Assembly: GCA_002308955.1 (NCBI GenBank)
Contig: DBWJ01000095.1
Span: 27,056 to 57,868 of the forward strand
Direction of reading: 5' to 3'
Source: Lachnoclostridium sp. UBA1241
Lineage (GTDB): Bacteria; Bacillota; Clostridia; Lachnospirales; Lachnospiraceae
DNA: 30,813 nucleotides
Under the pieces are notes generated by a model that did no database searches, had not been told where the DNA came from, and was given only the letters and a program-made list of their open reading frames with translations. Position numbers and translations under genes: made by a program. This document shows positions 1-8,550 of this stretch, one piece after another; the first letter of the stretch is position 1; each line of letters begins with the position of its first letter.

Positions 1-448
1 ACTCTGCCGGGTTGTGGCTTGCGGTCACAACGATACCGGCGATGCAGCCGAGCTCGCGGAGGGCAAAGGAAAGCTCCGGAGTCGGACGAAGGGATTCGAA
101 GCGGTATGCCTTAATGCCGTTCGCGCAAAGGCAGAGAGCTGCTTCTTCACTGAATTCAATCGACATACGGCGGGAATCGTAAGCGATTGCAACACCGCGG
201 TCCTGACCGCCTTCCTTGATAATATAGTTGGCAAGCCCCTGTGTTGCCTTACGGACCGTATAAAGGTTCATGCGGTTCGTGCCTGCTCCGATGATTCCGC
301 GAAGACCGCCGGTACCGAACTCAAGGCTTTGGTAGAAACGTTCGCGAATCTCGTTGTCGTCATCCTTAACGGCAAGAAGCTCGGCCTTGGTTGCGGCGTC
401 GAAATAATCATCCGAACACCAAAAATCATACATTTCCCGATAATCCAT
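1..448 (-). CDS. Phosphohexomutase (phosphoglucomutase/phosphomannomutase family), N-terminal part
   Basis: This gene is cut by the left edge of the window: 149 complete codons are visible of a protein that is usually about 570 residues in this subfamily. The enzyme interconverts hexose 1-phosphate and 6-phosphate. The visible part holds the N-terminal FGTGGLRG motif (residues 44-51) and the active-site loop TASHNP (142-147), whose serine 144 carries the catalytic phosphate in this family. The ATG is preceded by GGAGG at good spacing. It lies 36 bases after the GH26-like gene on the same strand, so the two are probably cotranscribed, which would feed released sugars into central metabolism. 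Whether glucose, mannose or both are used cannot be told from the visible part. Confidence 0.93.
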   Translation of the reverse strand, partial: MDYREMYDFWCSDDYFDAATKAELLAVKDDDNEIRERFYQSLEFGTGGLRGIIGAGTNRMNLYTVRKATQGLANYIIKEGGQDRGVAIAYDSRRMSIEFSEEAALCLCANGIKAYRFESLRPTPELSFALRELGCIAGIVVTASHNPAE

Positions 449-484
449 AACAATACCTCCTGATTATATCTTTTCGATCATTCT

Positions 485-1921
485 TTACTCTAATATAGCT
501 TTATAACGAATCCGGAACCGCGGAAGCGATTTCAGCGTATACGTGTAATCCGTCTGCCATCCTGCTCCCTGCGCCGGGTCATTCTCTCCGCTTGCGGGCG
601 GTGCGAACAGGCTGACGAAGATCAGTCCGCCGTTATACTCCCGGTCGAAGAAAGCGCTGTTCATATCGATTACGGAAACACCCGGTTTCTTATAAAACCA
701 TTCGCTGCCGCATGCAATCATCAGATTCGCGTCCTTAAGCTCGCCGTCGAAATACATCTCAAAGAACACGGGCTTTGCTTCAAGCTGCACCGGAATCGTA
801 ATGCCGTCCGCATCCTCCGCTCCGCCGAAACGAAGCTCGTACGGTCCGTCCGTCCGCTCTCCTGTAACCATGGAAGGAAGAAACGGTTCTCTGTGGATCA
901 GATTCCGGTAGGTCTTAAGAAGCGGCTGCTCGATTCCGACATTCGAATTATTCGGGTCGGTGATCTCAAGCCCCAGCCTTCCGCCATCCCGGTACTGATA
1001 CATCGTAATTCCCGACAGCCAGTTATCCGGGTCTTCCCGAAGCAGCCGGCAGAATTCCTCGTACATCTCCGCCTGCTCGTAGGGACCGGTCACGTCGCCG
1101 TCCGCATTCAGCTCAGAAAGAACCATCGGCTTCCGGACACCCTGATTCATAACCTCATAACGGTCCGCGCTCTTTTTGCACAGGCGATAAATCTCATCGA
1201 CAGGCGTTCTCTGCGAGCTCCGGTTATCTTCACATACATCGGTCGGATACCCCCAGTGAAGCGCCATATACCGGTCTACGGAAACAATGTCAGCGGCCCG
1301 GGCGGCTTCGGTGAATATGTCTTCCATGACCATCTTTTCTTCGTCCATGTTCTTGCAGCCGTCCAGACAGAGAACAATCTTACAGTTCGGAGCCTCACGG
1401 TGGAATACTTCGCAGCATTTTACGAAGAACGCGGCGACCTGCTCGTAGGTTGCCCTCCGGTTGAACGAAAACCACGTTCCGGTTGCTTCATGGTTAATCC
1501 GGACCGTTATCCTTCCGTAGGTCCGAAGGTCCCTCGCAACCGCTATGATGTGTTCCTCCGAAAGAAACGGATCCATCGTTATGGTCAGGCATACATCCTG
1601 TCCGTGACGTCTTATGTCCCGCATGCGTTCAAACACTTCCGCGTTCGGATCTCCTCCGAGTCCGCCGCCGTACGGGAAATAATCATCATACGGATAATCC
1701 CAGGCAAATTCGGGATTCTCCTTCGGGAATGCCTCACTGGCGCGTTTCGGCCAGCCCGGGTCATTCGGGTAATAACAATACATCAGATTAATCTGACGAT
1801 GCGGGCGACCGAGCTTACGTAGGATCGTATCCTGATCCACATAAAGCCCGCGCTCGCTTCCGTCCCCGAGATCCGCCCCGCAGCGGGCCGGTCCGAGGTG
1901 CACGCGATACACTTGTTCCAT
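485..1921 (-). CDS. Putative glycoside hydrolase, GH26-like (beta/alpha)8 barrel
   Basis: A 478-residue protein with no signal peptide, so probably cytoplasmic. I read it as a clan GH-A type barrel close to family 26. The segment RINHEATGTWFSF (141-153) resembles the GH26 acid/base region, with Glu145 as candidate acid/base. VLSELNADG (267-275) places Glu270 as candidate nucleophile at the end of a later strand. About 130 C-terminal residues look like a beta-rich accessory domain. GH26 enzymes are mostly mannanases, but no substrate can be assigned here. The start is an ATG with AGAGG upstream. The gene follows mutS after 100 bases and precedes a phosphohexomutase, which fits a role in sugar use. 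The coding call is firm and the family assignment is moderate; a GH5-like or other clan A member is the alternative. Confidence 0.6.
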   Translation of the reverse strand: MEQVYRVHLGPARCGADLGDGSERGLYVDQDTILRKLGRPHRQINLMYCYYPNDPGWPKRASEAFPKENPEFAWDYPYDDYFPYGGGLGGDPNAEVFERMRDIRRHGQDVCLTITMDPFLSEEHIIAVARDLRTYGRITVRINHEATGTWFSFNRRATYEQVAAFFVKCCEVFHREAPNCKIVLCLDGCKNMDEEKMVMEDIFTEAARAADIVSVDRYMALHWGYPTDVCEDNRSSQRTPVDEIYRLCKKSADRYEVMNQGVRKPMVLSELNADGDVTGPYEQAEMYEEFCRLLREDPDNWLSGITMYQYRDGGRLGLEITDPNNSNVGIEQPLLKTYRNLIHREPFLPSMVTGERTDGPYELRFGGAEDADGITIPVQLEAKPVFFEMYFDGELKDANLMIACGSEWFYKKPGVSVIDMNSAFFDREYNGGLIFVSLFAPPASGENDPAQGAGWQTDYTYTLKSLPRFRIRYKAILE

Positions 1922-1975
1922 AAAATCCTCTTCTTTACGCTATGGGGTCCGCCCCCGAATTCCGGCGAAAATACT

Positions 1976-1998
1976 ACACCCGCTGCCGGTACGGGTGT
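1976..1998 (-). terminator. Possible weak terminator after mutS
   Basis: In the 100-base gap after the mutS stop, ACACCCG (1976-1982) and CGGGTGT (1992-1998) form a perfect 7-bp stem with a 9-base loop. On the minus strand it is followed by AGTATTTTC, a poor U-tract. It could reduce readthrough from mutS into the glycoside hydrolase gene. No convincing promoter was seen between it and that gene. Confidence 0.35.
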
Positions 1999-2021
1999 TC
2001 TCCTGCGTCAGTGCAGAAGTT

Positions 2022-4679
2022 TCAGTGCTTCAGTTCTTCCTGTAGCCGATATAAAAGATTCAATGCCTCAATGGGCGTCATCTGCGACAGGTCGGCTTCT
2101 CTGATCTGCTCGGTAACCCGGTTCCCTTCCGGTGCTCCGAACAGACTCAGCTGGCCTTCCACCTCCGCCTGCTTCGGCGCCTTCTTTACTTTCGGTGCTC
2201 CGGTGTCCACCACGCGGATGTTTCTCGCCTTCTCGGCAAGATCGTTCTCGGAAAGCTGTTCGACGATTTCCTTCGCGCGGTCCAAAACGCTCTTCGGCAC
2301 GCCGGCAAGCTTCGCAACCTGAATGCCGTAGCTCCGGTCTGCGCCGCCCCTTATGATTTTCCTGAGGAAAATGATATCGTCGCCCTGCTCCTTAACTGCG
2401 ATGCAGTAGTTGCAGACGCCTTCCAGTTTGCCTTCCAGTTCGGTCAACTCGTGATAATGGGTCGCAAACAGTGTCTTTGCTCCGATCAGATGCGGATCGG
2501 CAACGTGCTCTATAACGGCCCACGCAATGGAAAGTCCGTCAAATGTGCTCGTTCCTCTTCCGATTTCATCGAGAACGAGAAGGCTGTTCTTCGTGGCATT
2601 CCGAAGGATGTTCGCCACTTCGGTCATCTCCACCATAAAGGTGCTCTGACCGCTCGCGAGGTCATCGCTTGCGCCGACTCTTGTGAAGATGCGGTCCACG
2701 ATTCCGATCTCCGCCGATGCCGCGGGAACAAAGCTTCCCATCTGCGCCATCAGCACAATCAGCGCCACCTGACGCATGTATGTGGATTTACCGGCCATAT
2801 TCGGTCCGGTGATGATGCTTACGCGGTTGGAGGCGTTATCAAGCAACGTGTCATTTGCCACAAACATACGGTTCGGGATCATCTGCTCCACAACCGGATG
2901 CCGTCCGTCCTTAATGCAGATGATTCCCTTATCGTTGACCGTCGGACATACATAAGCGTTCCGCTCGGCAACGTACGCAAGGCTCGCCATCGCGTCGATC
3001 GCGGCGATTGCCTTTGCGGTTTTATGAATGCGGTCCACTTCGGCGAAGATTCGGTCCCGCACTTCGACGAACAGACGGTATTCCAATGAGAAAAGTTTAT
3101 CCTCGGCATTCAGAATCGTATCTTCCAGTTCCTTCAGTTCGGGCGTCGTATACCGCTCCGAACCGGTCAGGGTCTGCTTTCGGATCCAATCGGCGGGAAC
3201 GAGTTCCTTAAAGGAATTGGTGACTTCTAAGTAATAACCGAAGACGCGGTTGTATTTGACGCGGAGGTTTTTGATGCCGGTCTGGTTGCGCTCCCGTTCC
3301 TCGAGTTCCGAGAGCCACTGCTTACCGCTTGTCTTGGCATCGCGAAGCCGGTCCACCTCTTCGTTGTATCCGTTTTTGATGATGCCGCCCTCCTTCGAGG
3401 TAAGGGGCGGGTCGGGATCAATCGCCGCATCAATCAGTTCGTAAAGATCCGTCAGCGGGTCGAGATTTTCGACCTCGGTGTGAATCAGATCGCTCTTAAA
3501 CTCCCGCAGCTGGTAACGGATCGGCGGAAGCATCGAAAGTGAGGTCTTAAACGCGATCAGGTCACGGGGATTCGCGCTCTGATAACTGATGCGGCATATA
3601 AGCCGTTCCAGATCGTATATCGCATTCAGATACTCACGCACTTCCTCGCGGGTCATCACATTTTCATTGAATTCGCGGATTGCGTCCTGACGCCTTTTTA
3701 TTTCCTCCGTATCAAGAAGCGGCTGCTCGGTAAAACTCCGAAGCATTCTTGCTCCCATTGCGGTTTTCGTTTTATCAAGCACCCATAAGAGGCTTCCGCG
3801 CTTCTGCTTCTCCCGAAGGGTTTCGCAAAGCTCCAGGTTCCGTCTCGTGGCGCTGTCGATGATCATGTATCTGCCGGTCACATACGGCTTCAGTTCCGTA
3901 ATATGCGAAAGCGCTATCTTCTGTGTATCATACAGATAATTCATTACGGCGCCGGCAGCTAAAACGCCGGTCGGCATGTCGCAGAGGCCGAGACCGAACA
4001 GATTACTTAAGTGAAAATGTTCGCGTAATGCTTTCTCGCAGTTGTCGGGTTCCGTCATCCAGTCCGCAAGCGGCGAAATCGCAATCCGAAGCCGGTTCTG
4101 CAGGTCTTCGGTGTCGATTCCGGACATGAAAAACGCAGGGTTGCAGACGATTTCGGACGGGGCATATTTCGTGATCTCGTCCATCACCTTACGGGTTCCG
4201 TTCACTTCGGTCACATAATAGTCGCCGGTGGAAACGTCAATTGCGGATATTCCGAAGGAATCGTCCGCCCATATAATGCCCATCAGGAAGTTGTTCTTCG
4301 TCTCGTCAAGGCTTTCCGGAGCGGTATTGGTACCGGGCGTAACAATCCTTATAACCTCACGCTTCACCATGCCCTTTGCAAGCTTCGGGTCCTCCACCTG
4401 CTCGCAGATGGCAACCTTATGGCCGTTATCCACAAGCTTGGTGATATATATGTCTGCTGCGTGAAATGGCACACCGCACATCGGAGCGCGTTCCTCAAGT
4501 CCGCAGTTCTTTCCGGTAAGTGTCAGTTCCAGTTCTCTTGAAACCAGTTCCGCGTCATCGAAGAACATCTCGTAGAAATCCCCGAGGCGGTAGAAAAGAA
4601 TGCAGTCCTTGTACTGCTTCTTCGTCTCAAGGTAATGCACCATCATCGGTGACAGTTGTTCCATCGGGATGTTATCCAT
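2022..4679 (-). CDS. mutS: DNA mismatch repair protein MutS
   Basis: MutS recognises base mismatches and small loops and starts mismatch repair. From the chosen start the protein has 885 residues, the normal length. The N-terminal mismatch-binding domain shows the Phe-X-Glu motif (FYE at 35-37) that stacks on the mispair. The C-terminal ATPase has Walker A GPNMAGKST (625-633) and Walker B LLVLDE (700-705) followed by GRGTSTFDG. A start four codons upstream (4691) is possible, but GGGGAG lies correctly only for the ATG at 4679. That ATG lies inside the end of rnhA, giving an 8-base overlap, so translation of the two is probably coupled. A second MutS-family ATPase lies just upstream of rnhA. 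No mutL is present in the window. Confidence 0.97.
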   Translation of the reverse strand: MDNIPMEQLSPMMVHYLETKKQYKDCILFYRLGDFYEMFFDDAELVSRELELTLTGKNCGLEERAPMCGVPFHAADIYITKLVDNGHKVAICEQVEDPKLAKGMVKREVIRIVTPGTNTAPESLDETKNNFLMGIIWADDSFGISAIDVSTGDYYVTEVNGTRKVMDEITKYAPSEIVCNPAFFMSGIDTEDLQNRLRIAISPLADWMTEPDNCEKALREHFHLSNLFGLGLCDMPTGVLAAGAVMNYLYDTQKIALSHITELKPYVTGRYMIIDSATRRNLELCETLREKQKRGSLLWVLDKTKTAMGARMLRSFTEQPLLDTEEIKRRQDAIREFNENVMTREEVREYLNAIYDLERLICRISYQSANPRDLIAFKTSLSMLPPIRYQLREFKSDLIHTEVENLDPLTDLYELIDAAIDPDPPLTSKEGGIIKNGYNEEVDRLRDAKTSGKQWLSELEERERNQTGIKNLRVKYNRVFGYYLEVTNSFKELVPADWIRKQTLTGSERYTTPELKELEDTILNAEDKLFSLEYRLFVEVRDRIFAEVDRIHKTAKAIAAIDAMASLAYVAERNAYVCPTVNDKGIICIKDGRHPVVEQMIPNRMFVANDTLLDNASNRVSIITGPNMAGKSTYMRQVALIVLMAQMGSFVPAASAEIGIVDRIFTRVGASDDLASGQSTFMVEMTEVANILRNATKNSLLVLDEIGRGTSTFDGLSIAWAVIEHVADPHLIGAKTLFATHYHELTELEGKLEGVCNYCIAVKEQGDDIIFLRKIIRGGADRSYGIQVAKLAGVPKSVLDRAKEIVEQLSENDLAEKARNIRVVDTGAPKVKKAPKQAEVEGQLSLFGAPEGNRVTEQIREADLSQMTPIEALNLLYRLQEELKH

Positions 4680-5193
4680 TGTTCTCCCCATTTCTGAGCG
4701 GATTTCTTAAGTCTCCGCCGTCATCAATATATAACTCTTCTCCGTCGGCAGCCGCCGTTGCAAGGCGGTCGCACCGTTCGTTCTCCGGATGGCCGGCATG
4801 GCCCTTCACCCAGTTGAACGTAACCTCATGCCCCTTCATGGCCGCAAGCAGCCGTTCCCACAGGGCACGGTTCTTAACCTCGTCATTGCCGCTTGTGCGC
4901 CAGCCTTTCTTCTTCCAGGAATCAATCCAATGCTCCGTAAAAGGCTTCACCACATACTGGGAATCGGAATACAGATCCACCTGACAGGGCTTCGTAAGCG
5001 CCTCAAGACCGACGATCACCGCAAGAAGCTCCATCCGGTTGTTCGTTGTTTTCGAAAAACCGCAGGAGTATTCCCGCTCATGAAGGCTGCCTTTTTGGTC
5101 CCGGTACTGAAGTACCGCGCCGTAACCGCCCGGGCCCTCCGGGTTTCCCCGCGCGGCGCCGTCCGTGTACAGCGTAACCTGCCATTTGTCCAT
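4672..5193 (-). CDS. rnhA: Ribonuclease HI
   Basis: RNase HI cuts the RNA strand of RNA:DNA hybrids such as R-loops and primers. From the chosen start the protein is 173 residues. The four catalytic acids are all present: Asp11 (YTDG), Glu55 (NRMEL), Asp77 (YSDS) and Asp142 (CDRLA), and the histidine loop GHAGHPEN precedes the last one. A start at 5205 is in frame, but there the GGGAGA ribosome-binding site would abut the ATG. The start at 5193 gives about 12 bases of spacing and an N-terminus like that of E. coli RNase HI. The C-terminus extends about 25 residues past the catalytic domain. The gene overlaps the start of mutS and begins at the end of the membrane MutS-like gene. The window also encodes RNase HII (rnhB). 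Confidence 0.96.
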   Translation of the reverse strand: MDKWQVTLYTDGAARGNPEGPGGYGAVLQYRDQKGSLHEREYSCGFSKTTNNRMELLAVIVGLEALTKPCQVDLYSDSQYVVKPFTEHWIDSWKKKGWRTSGNDEVKNRALWERLLAAMKGHEVTFNWVKGHAGHPENERCDRLATAAADGEELYIDDGGDLRNPLRNGENNG

Positions 5194-5195
5194 AA

Positions 5196-6875
5196 TCAGT
5201 TCCATTCTCCCGTAGAAAGAAAACCTTCCACCGCCTTGTTGGCGTCGTCGGTGATCACCTTCGGGTATTCCATCATCTCGAGTAGCTTAAGCGCATTCCG
5301 CGAGGTCGCCTTTCCGGGCTTCAGGCGGTAATCGAAAACGACGATATCCTCTTCCACCTGCTCGCTGAAATGATAGTTTTCATAGACATCCGCAAGAAGC
5401 GAAGTCAGTTCCAGATCGTGTGTCGCGGCGAACACAAGTGCCTTCTTCTCCGCAAGATAGCGAAGAATCCGGGAGCTTGCCGCAATACGTTCCGCCGTAT
5501 TCGTTCCGCGAAGCACTTCATCGACGAAGCAGAGAACGGATATATTCTCCTCCGCCGCATCCATAATCCGTTTCAGGGAACGGATTTCCACAATGTAATA
5601 GCTTTCCCTGGTCGCAAGGTCGTCACGAAGCGCCATGGAGGAAAGAATCTTAAAGTAATCCGCCTCGTAGCCGTTTGCAAGGACCGTATGAATCGTCTGG
5701 GCAAGAATTGCGTTGACGGCGAGCGTCTTAAGAAACGTCGATTTGCCGGAGGCATTCGAACCGGTCAGAAGCACCGGCCGGTCGGCCGTAATGCTGTTCG
5801 CAACCGGATCCGCAACAAGCGGATGACAGATTGCTTCCGCCTTAACCGTATGATTCGGCGTATCATGAAGGATCGGAACAGCGTATTTCTTCCGGTAGCA
5901 GCGGTAAGAAGCAACGGCGCGTGACGCGTCAATCCGTCCGGTTCCCGCAAAGATCCGGTTCAGTTCCTCCTGCCTTGCGTCGAAATCCTTTATGATCCGG
6001 TTAAACTTGATCAGATCCACATGGAAAAGCATGCGGACATATTCCATCACGAGTTCGGTAACGCTTCCGGTCGGATTGGACGAAGCAAGAAGCCCGGACA
6101 TTCTGACAAAGGAGCGGAACGATTCGGTATCCTTAACGAGGCTCTTTAGCTCTTCCTTAAGCTCCGGATTTTCGTTATCCTTAAGCTCGTCCGCCATCAC
6201 GCGAACGGACTTTATCCATCTCGAAATATACGAAACCACCTCGAGATACGGTTCGATTACGCCCTTCCGCTTAAGGTAGGTAAGGATGTTGAAAAGCGCC
6301 GTCATCATGAAAAGTCCGAAACCGGCAACCTCCTGCCCGGCAATGATCATGCCTGCGGAAACCGCATAAACGGCAAATGCCAGATAATGCCTCAGGTTAC
6401 TCTCCTTCGGCACATCCCGTAGCCGCATCATATAATCGTAAACCGATATCCGGCGCATCTTGCCCATGCGGACAAGCACCTTGCCGGCTTTGAGTCTCGC
6501 ATCCGCGTCGTGTTCAAACAGGTCGATCAGATGCTCTCTTCGGATCAGTTCCTCTGAACGCATCTCCGGCTTATGCAGCCAGGCGAAAAGCACCTCTTCC
6601 CCGACGGCTGATCCGGTATGATTCAGCGATTCGAAAATCCGGTCCATATCGAGATCGTTCCAGGTAATATCGTCAATGTCTCCATCCGCTTCCGGAAGAG
6701 ACTTAAGATATGCGGGAAGCGACGCGTAACGGTCTAATGTCATCGAGTCCGTCGGCGCAACACCGAAGGACTTTTTGACCGATTCGGTTAATTCCTTCTC
6801 CCTGCGGATCCGGTTCACGATTGCCATAACCACGAGAACCACAATACCGCCGATTGTAATCCATGTATATTCCAA
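5196..6875 (-). CDS. Membrane-anchored MutS-family ATPase (MutS-related protein)
   Basis: A 559-residue protein with the MutS-type ATPase at its C-terminus: Walker A GSNASGKST (372-380), Walker B CFVDE (449-453) followed by RGTNT, and an ATHD H-loop (484-487). It lacks the mismatch-recognition domain and its Phe-X-Glu motif. Instead it has an N-terminal hydrophobic segment (about 5-20) and a second, probably double-spanning, hydrophobic region (about 164-200), so it is probably a membrane protein. A lever/clamp-like helical region lies between. It has no Smr domain, so it is not standard MutS2. The start is TTG, preceded by AGGGG at 5-base spacing. Its end touches rnhA and mutS follows, so all three look cotranscribed. 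Such proteins occur in many Clostridia; the role is unknown, and mismatch repair should not be assumed. Confidence 0.88.
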   Translation of the reverse strand: MEYTWITIGGIVVLVVMAIVNRIRREKELTESVKKSFGVAPTDSMTLDRYASLPAYLKSLPEADGDIDDITWNDLDMDRIFESLNHTGSAVGEEVLFAWLHKPEMRSEELIRREHLIDLFEHDADARLKAGKVLVRMGKMRRISVYDYMMRLRDVPKESNLRHYLAFAVYAVSAGMIIAGQEVAGFGLFMMTALFNILTYLKRKGVIEPYLEVVSYISRWIKSVRVMADELKDNENPELKEELKSLVKDTESFRSFVRMSGLLASSNPTGSVTELVMEYVRMLFHVDLIKFNRIIKDFDARQEELNRIFAGTGRIDASRAVASYRCYRKKYAVPILHDTPNHTVKAEAICHPLVADPVANSITADRPVLLTGSNASGKSTFLKTLAVNAILAQTIHTVLANGYEADYFKILSSMALRDDLATRESYYIVEIRSLKRIMDAAEENISVLCFVDEVLRGTNTAERIAASSRILRYLAEKKALVFAATHDLELTSLLADVYENYHFSEQVEEDIVVFDYRLKPGKATSRNALKLLEMMEYPKVITDDANKAVEGFLSTGEWN

Positions 6876-6915
6876 AGTAACCCCTCACTTTATGTACGGT
6901 TTCCCATTTTCCGGA

Positions 6916-8523
6916 TCAATCGCAATACTTCTTAAGCGTTGCGCGAACAGCGCCCTTACCTGCGTACAGCTCTTTCACAAGGCTCTCAACCTTGTCGCCG
7001 AGACCGATTTCATAAAGATCAACGGCGAAAACATCCTTACGGGAATATAACGACTTAAGCGTCGAATAATCGTTGTCGCCGCCGAGCGTATAGCCCGCAA
7101 CAGCTTTCTTCAGTTCCGAAAGCATCGGATCCGGTGACTGCTCAAACGCCTCTCCGTCATCGTTTAGACCGCTCAGATAGCGAGCGTAGCCGGCAAGCAC
7201 CAGAGGAATCAGCGTCAGAGAGGAAAGGTCAAGTCCGTCTCTCTTATATGCCTTAAGGGTTTCGCCGAAACGGATCGGAAGCTTCTGCGAAGTATCGGTT
7301 GCAATACGCTGCGGGGCGTCCGGCATGAAAGGATTCGGAAGCCGCTTCGTAAGTACATCGCTGATGAACTGCTTCGGCTGAATGATCCCCGGGTCAACAA
7401 CCACAGGCATAGCCTCGTTATAACCCATCTTCGTGATAAGATTTACAAGCTCAACATCCTTCATTTCCTCGGAAATCTTTGTATAACCGAGCATGCAGCC
7501 GTAGATGGCAAGCGCCGTATGCAAGGGATTCAGACAGGTGCAGACCTTCATCTTCTCAACCTTGTCAACGGTCTCCCTGTCAGCATACAGAACGCCGACC
7601 TTCTCAAAAGCGGGACGGCCGTTCGGGAACGTATCCTCAACCGCAAGATACTCGGTTTCCTCCGCGTTTACGAAAGGCGCCGTGTAGGTATTCCGGCTCG
7701 TTACGATGAGATCGGTGTCCGAGAAGCCGTCAGCAGTGAGCATTGCTCTTACGGTATCGTCCGGACGGGGCGTGATCTTATCGATCATGCTCCACGGAAA
7801 TGTTACGGAAGACGGATCGGAAAGGTAATCTACAAAGCCCTTCTTCGCAATACCCTGCTCTTCCCAGGTCTTCGCGTAGGTCATAACCGCCGCCTTCAGC
7901 TTATCACCGTTATGGGAGCAGTTGTCCATCGAAGACATCGCAACCGGATAAGCGCCCGCAAGGAAACGTTCGTAAAGAAGCGCGGTAACCTTGCCCATGA
8001 TAAGCACCGGATTCAGCCCGCGATTATCAAGATCCTCCTTCGCTACCGGCGACAGATTTCCGTCCGGTCCGGTCAGCGAATAGCCCTTCTCGGTAATCGT
8101 AAAGGTCACCATCTGCAGGCTTTCCTTGCGGAATATATCACGGAGTCTGTCAAAATCCGGCGAAGCCGTATCACCCTTCAGCGATTCCGCAACGCTTCCG
8201 ATCACCTTCTTCGCTACCGTTCCGTCCGCCTTCAAAACCGCAAGCAGGCTCAGGTTGTCATACGGACGGTATGCCTTATCGATGATCTCATAGTCAAAAC
8301 CTTCGCAGACAATAACGCCGCGGTCCGTCTCTCCTGCATTCAGCATCCGGTCAAGAAATGCTGCAGGGAATGCACGAAATATATTGCCGGCGCCGAAATG
8401 AATCCATGTAGGATTTTCTTTCGTTTTCGCGATCATTGCCTCGCGGTCATACTTCGGAAGCTCGTAACCCTTTGCTTCCCATTCCGCCCGGTTCCCGGGC
8501 TTTACGATATCCGTTAATTTCAT
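6916..8523 (-). CDS. uxuB: D-fructuronate reductase (mannonate oxidoreductase), long-chain mannitol dehydrogenase family
   Basis: UxuB reduces D-fructuronate to D-mannonate with NADH in the cytoplasm, a step of hexuronate catabolism. The 535-residue protein has an N-terminal nucleotide-binding segment IHFGAGNIFRAF (41-52), the conserved SSMDNCSHNG stretch, and the polyol/uronate dehydrogenase active-site pattern Lys326, Asn332, His335 (within KVCTCLNPLH). The start at 8523 is preferred because AAAGGAG would abut the alternative ATG at 8532. The gene lies 27 bases after uxuA, which acts on its product, and this supports fructuronate reductase over mannitol dehydrogenase or tagaturonate reductase. 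uxuC, a KDG kinase and a GntR regulator are absent from the window. Confidence 0.92.
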   Translation of the reverse strand: MKLTDIVKPGNRAEWEAKGYELPKYDREAMIAKTKENPTWIHFGAGNIFRAFPAAFLDRMLNAGETDRGVIVCEGFDYEIIDKAYRPYDNLSLLAVLKADGTVAKKVIGSVAESLKGDTASPDFDRLRDIFRKESLQMVTFTITEKGYSLTGPDGNLSPVAKEDLDNRGLNPVLIMGKVTALLYERFLAGAYPVAMSSMDNCSHNGDKLKAAVMTYAKTWEEQGIAKKGFVDYLSDPSSVTFPWSMIDKITPRPDDTVRAMLTADGFSDTDLIVTSRNTYTAPFVNAEETEYLAVEDTFPNGRPAFEKVGVLYADRETVDKVEKMKVCTCLNPLHTALAIYGCMLGYTKISEEMKDVELVNLITKMGYNEAMPVVVDPGIIQPKQFISDVLTKRLPNPFMPDAPQRIATDTSQKLPIRFGETLKAYKRDGLDLSSLTLIPLVLAGYARYLSGLNDDGEAFEQSPDPMLSELKKAVAGYTLGGDNDYSTLKSLYSRKDVFAVDLYEIGLGDKVESLVKELYAGKGAVRATLKKYCD

Positions 8524-8550
8524 TTCAATCATCTCCTTTAAGCGGCCGCA

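Noticed and set aside
893..1822. Plus-strand frame of 309 codons opposite the GH26-like gene
   Set aside because: It is wholly antisense to a frame with convincing active-site motifs and lacks a start signal.
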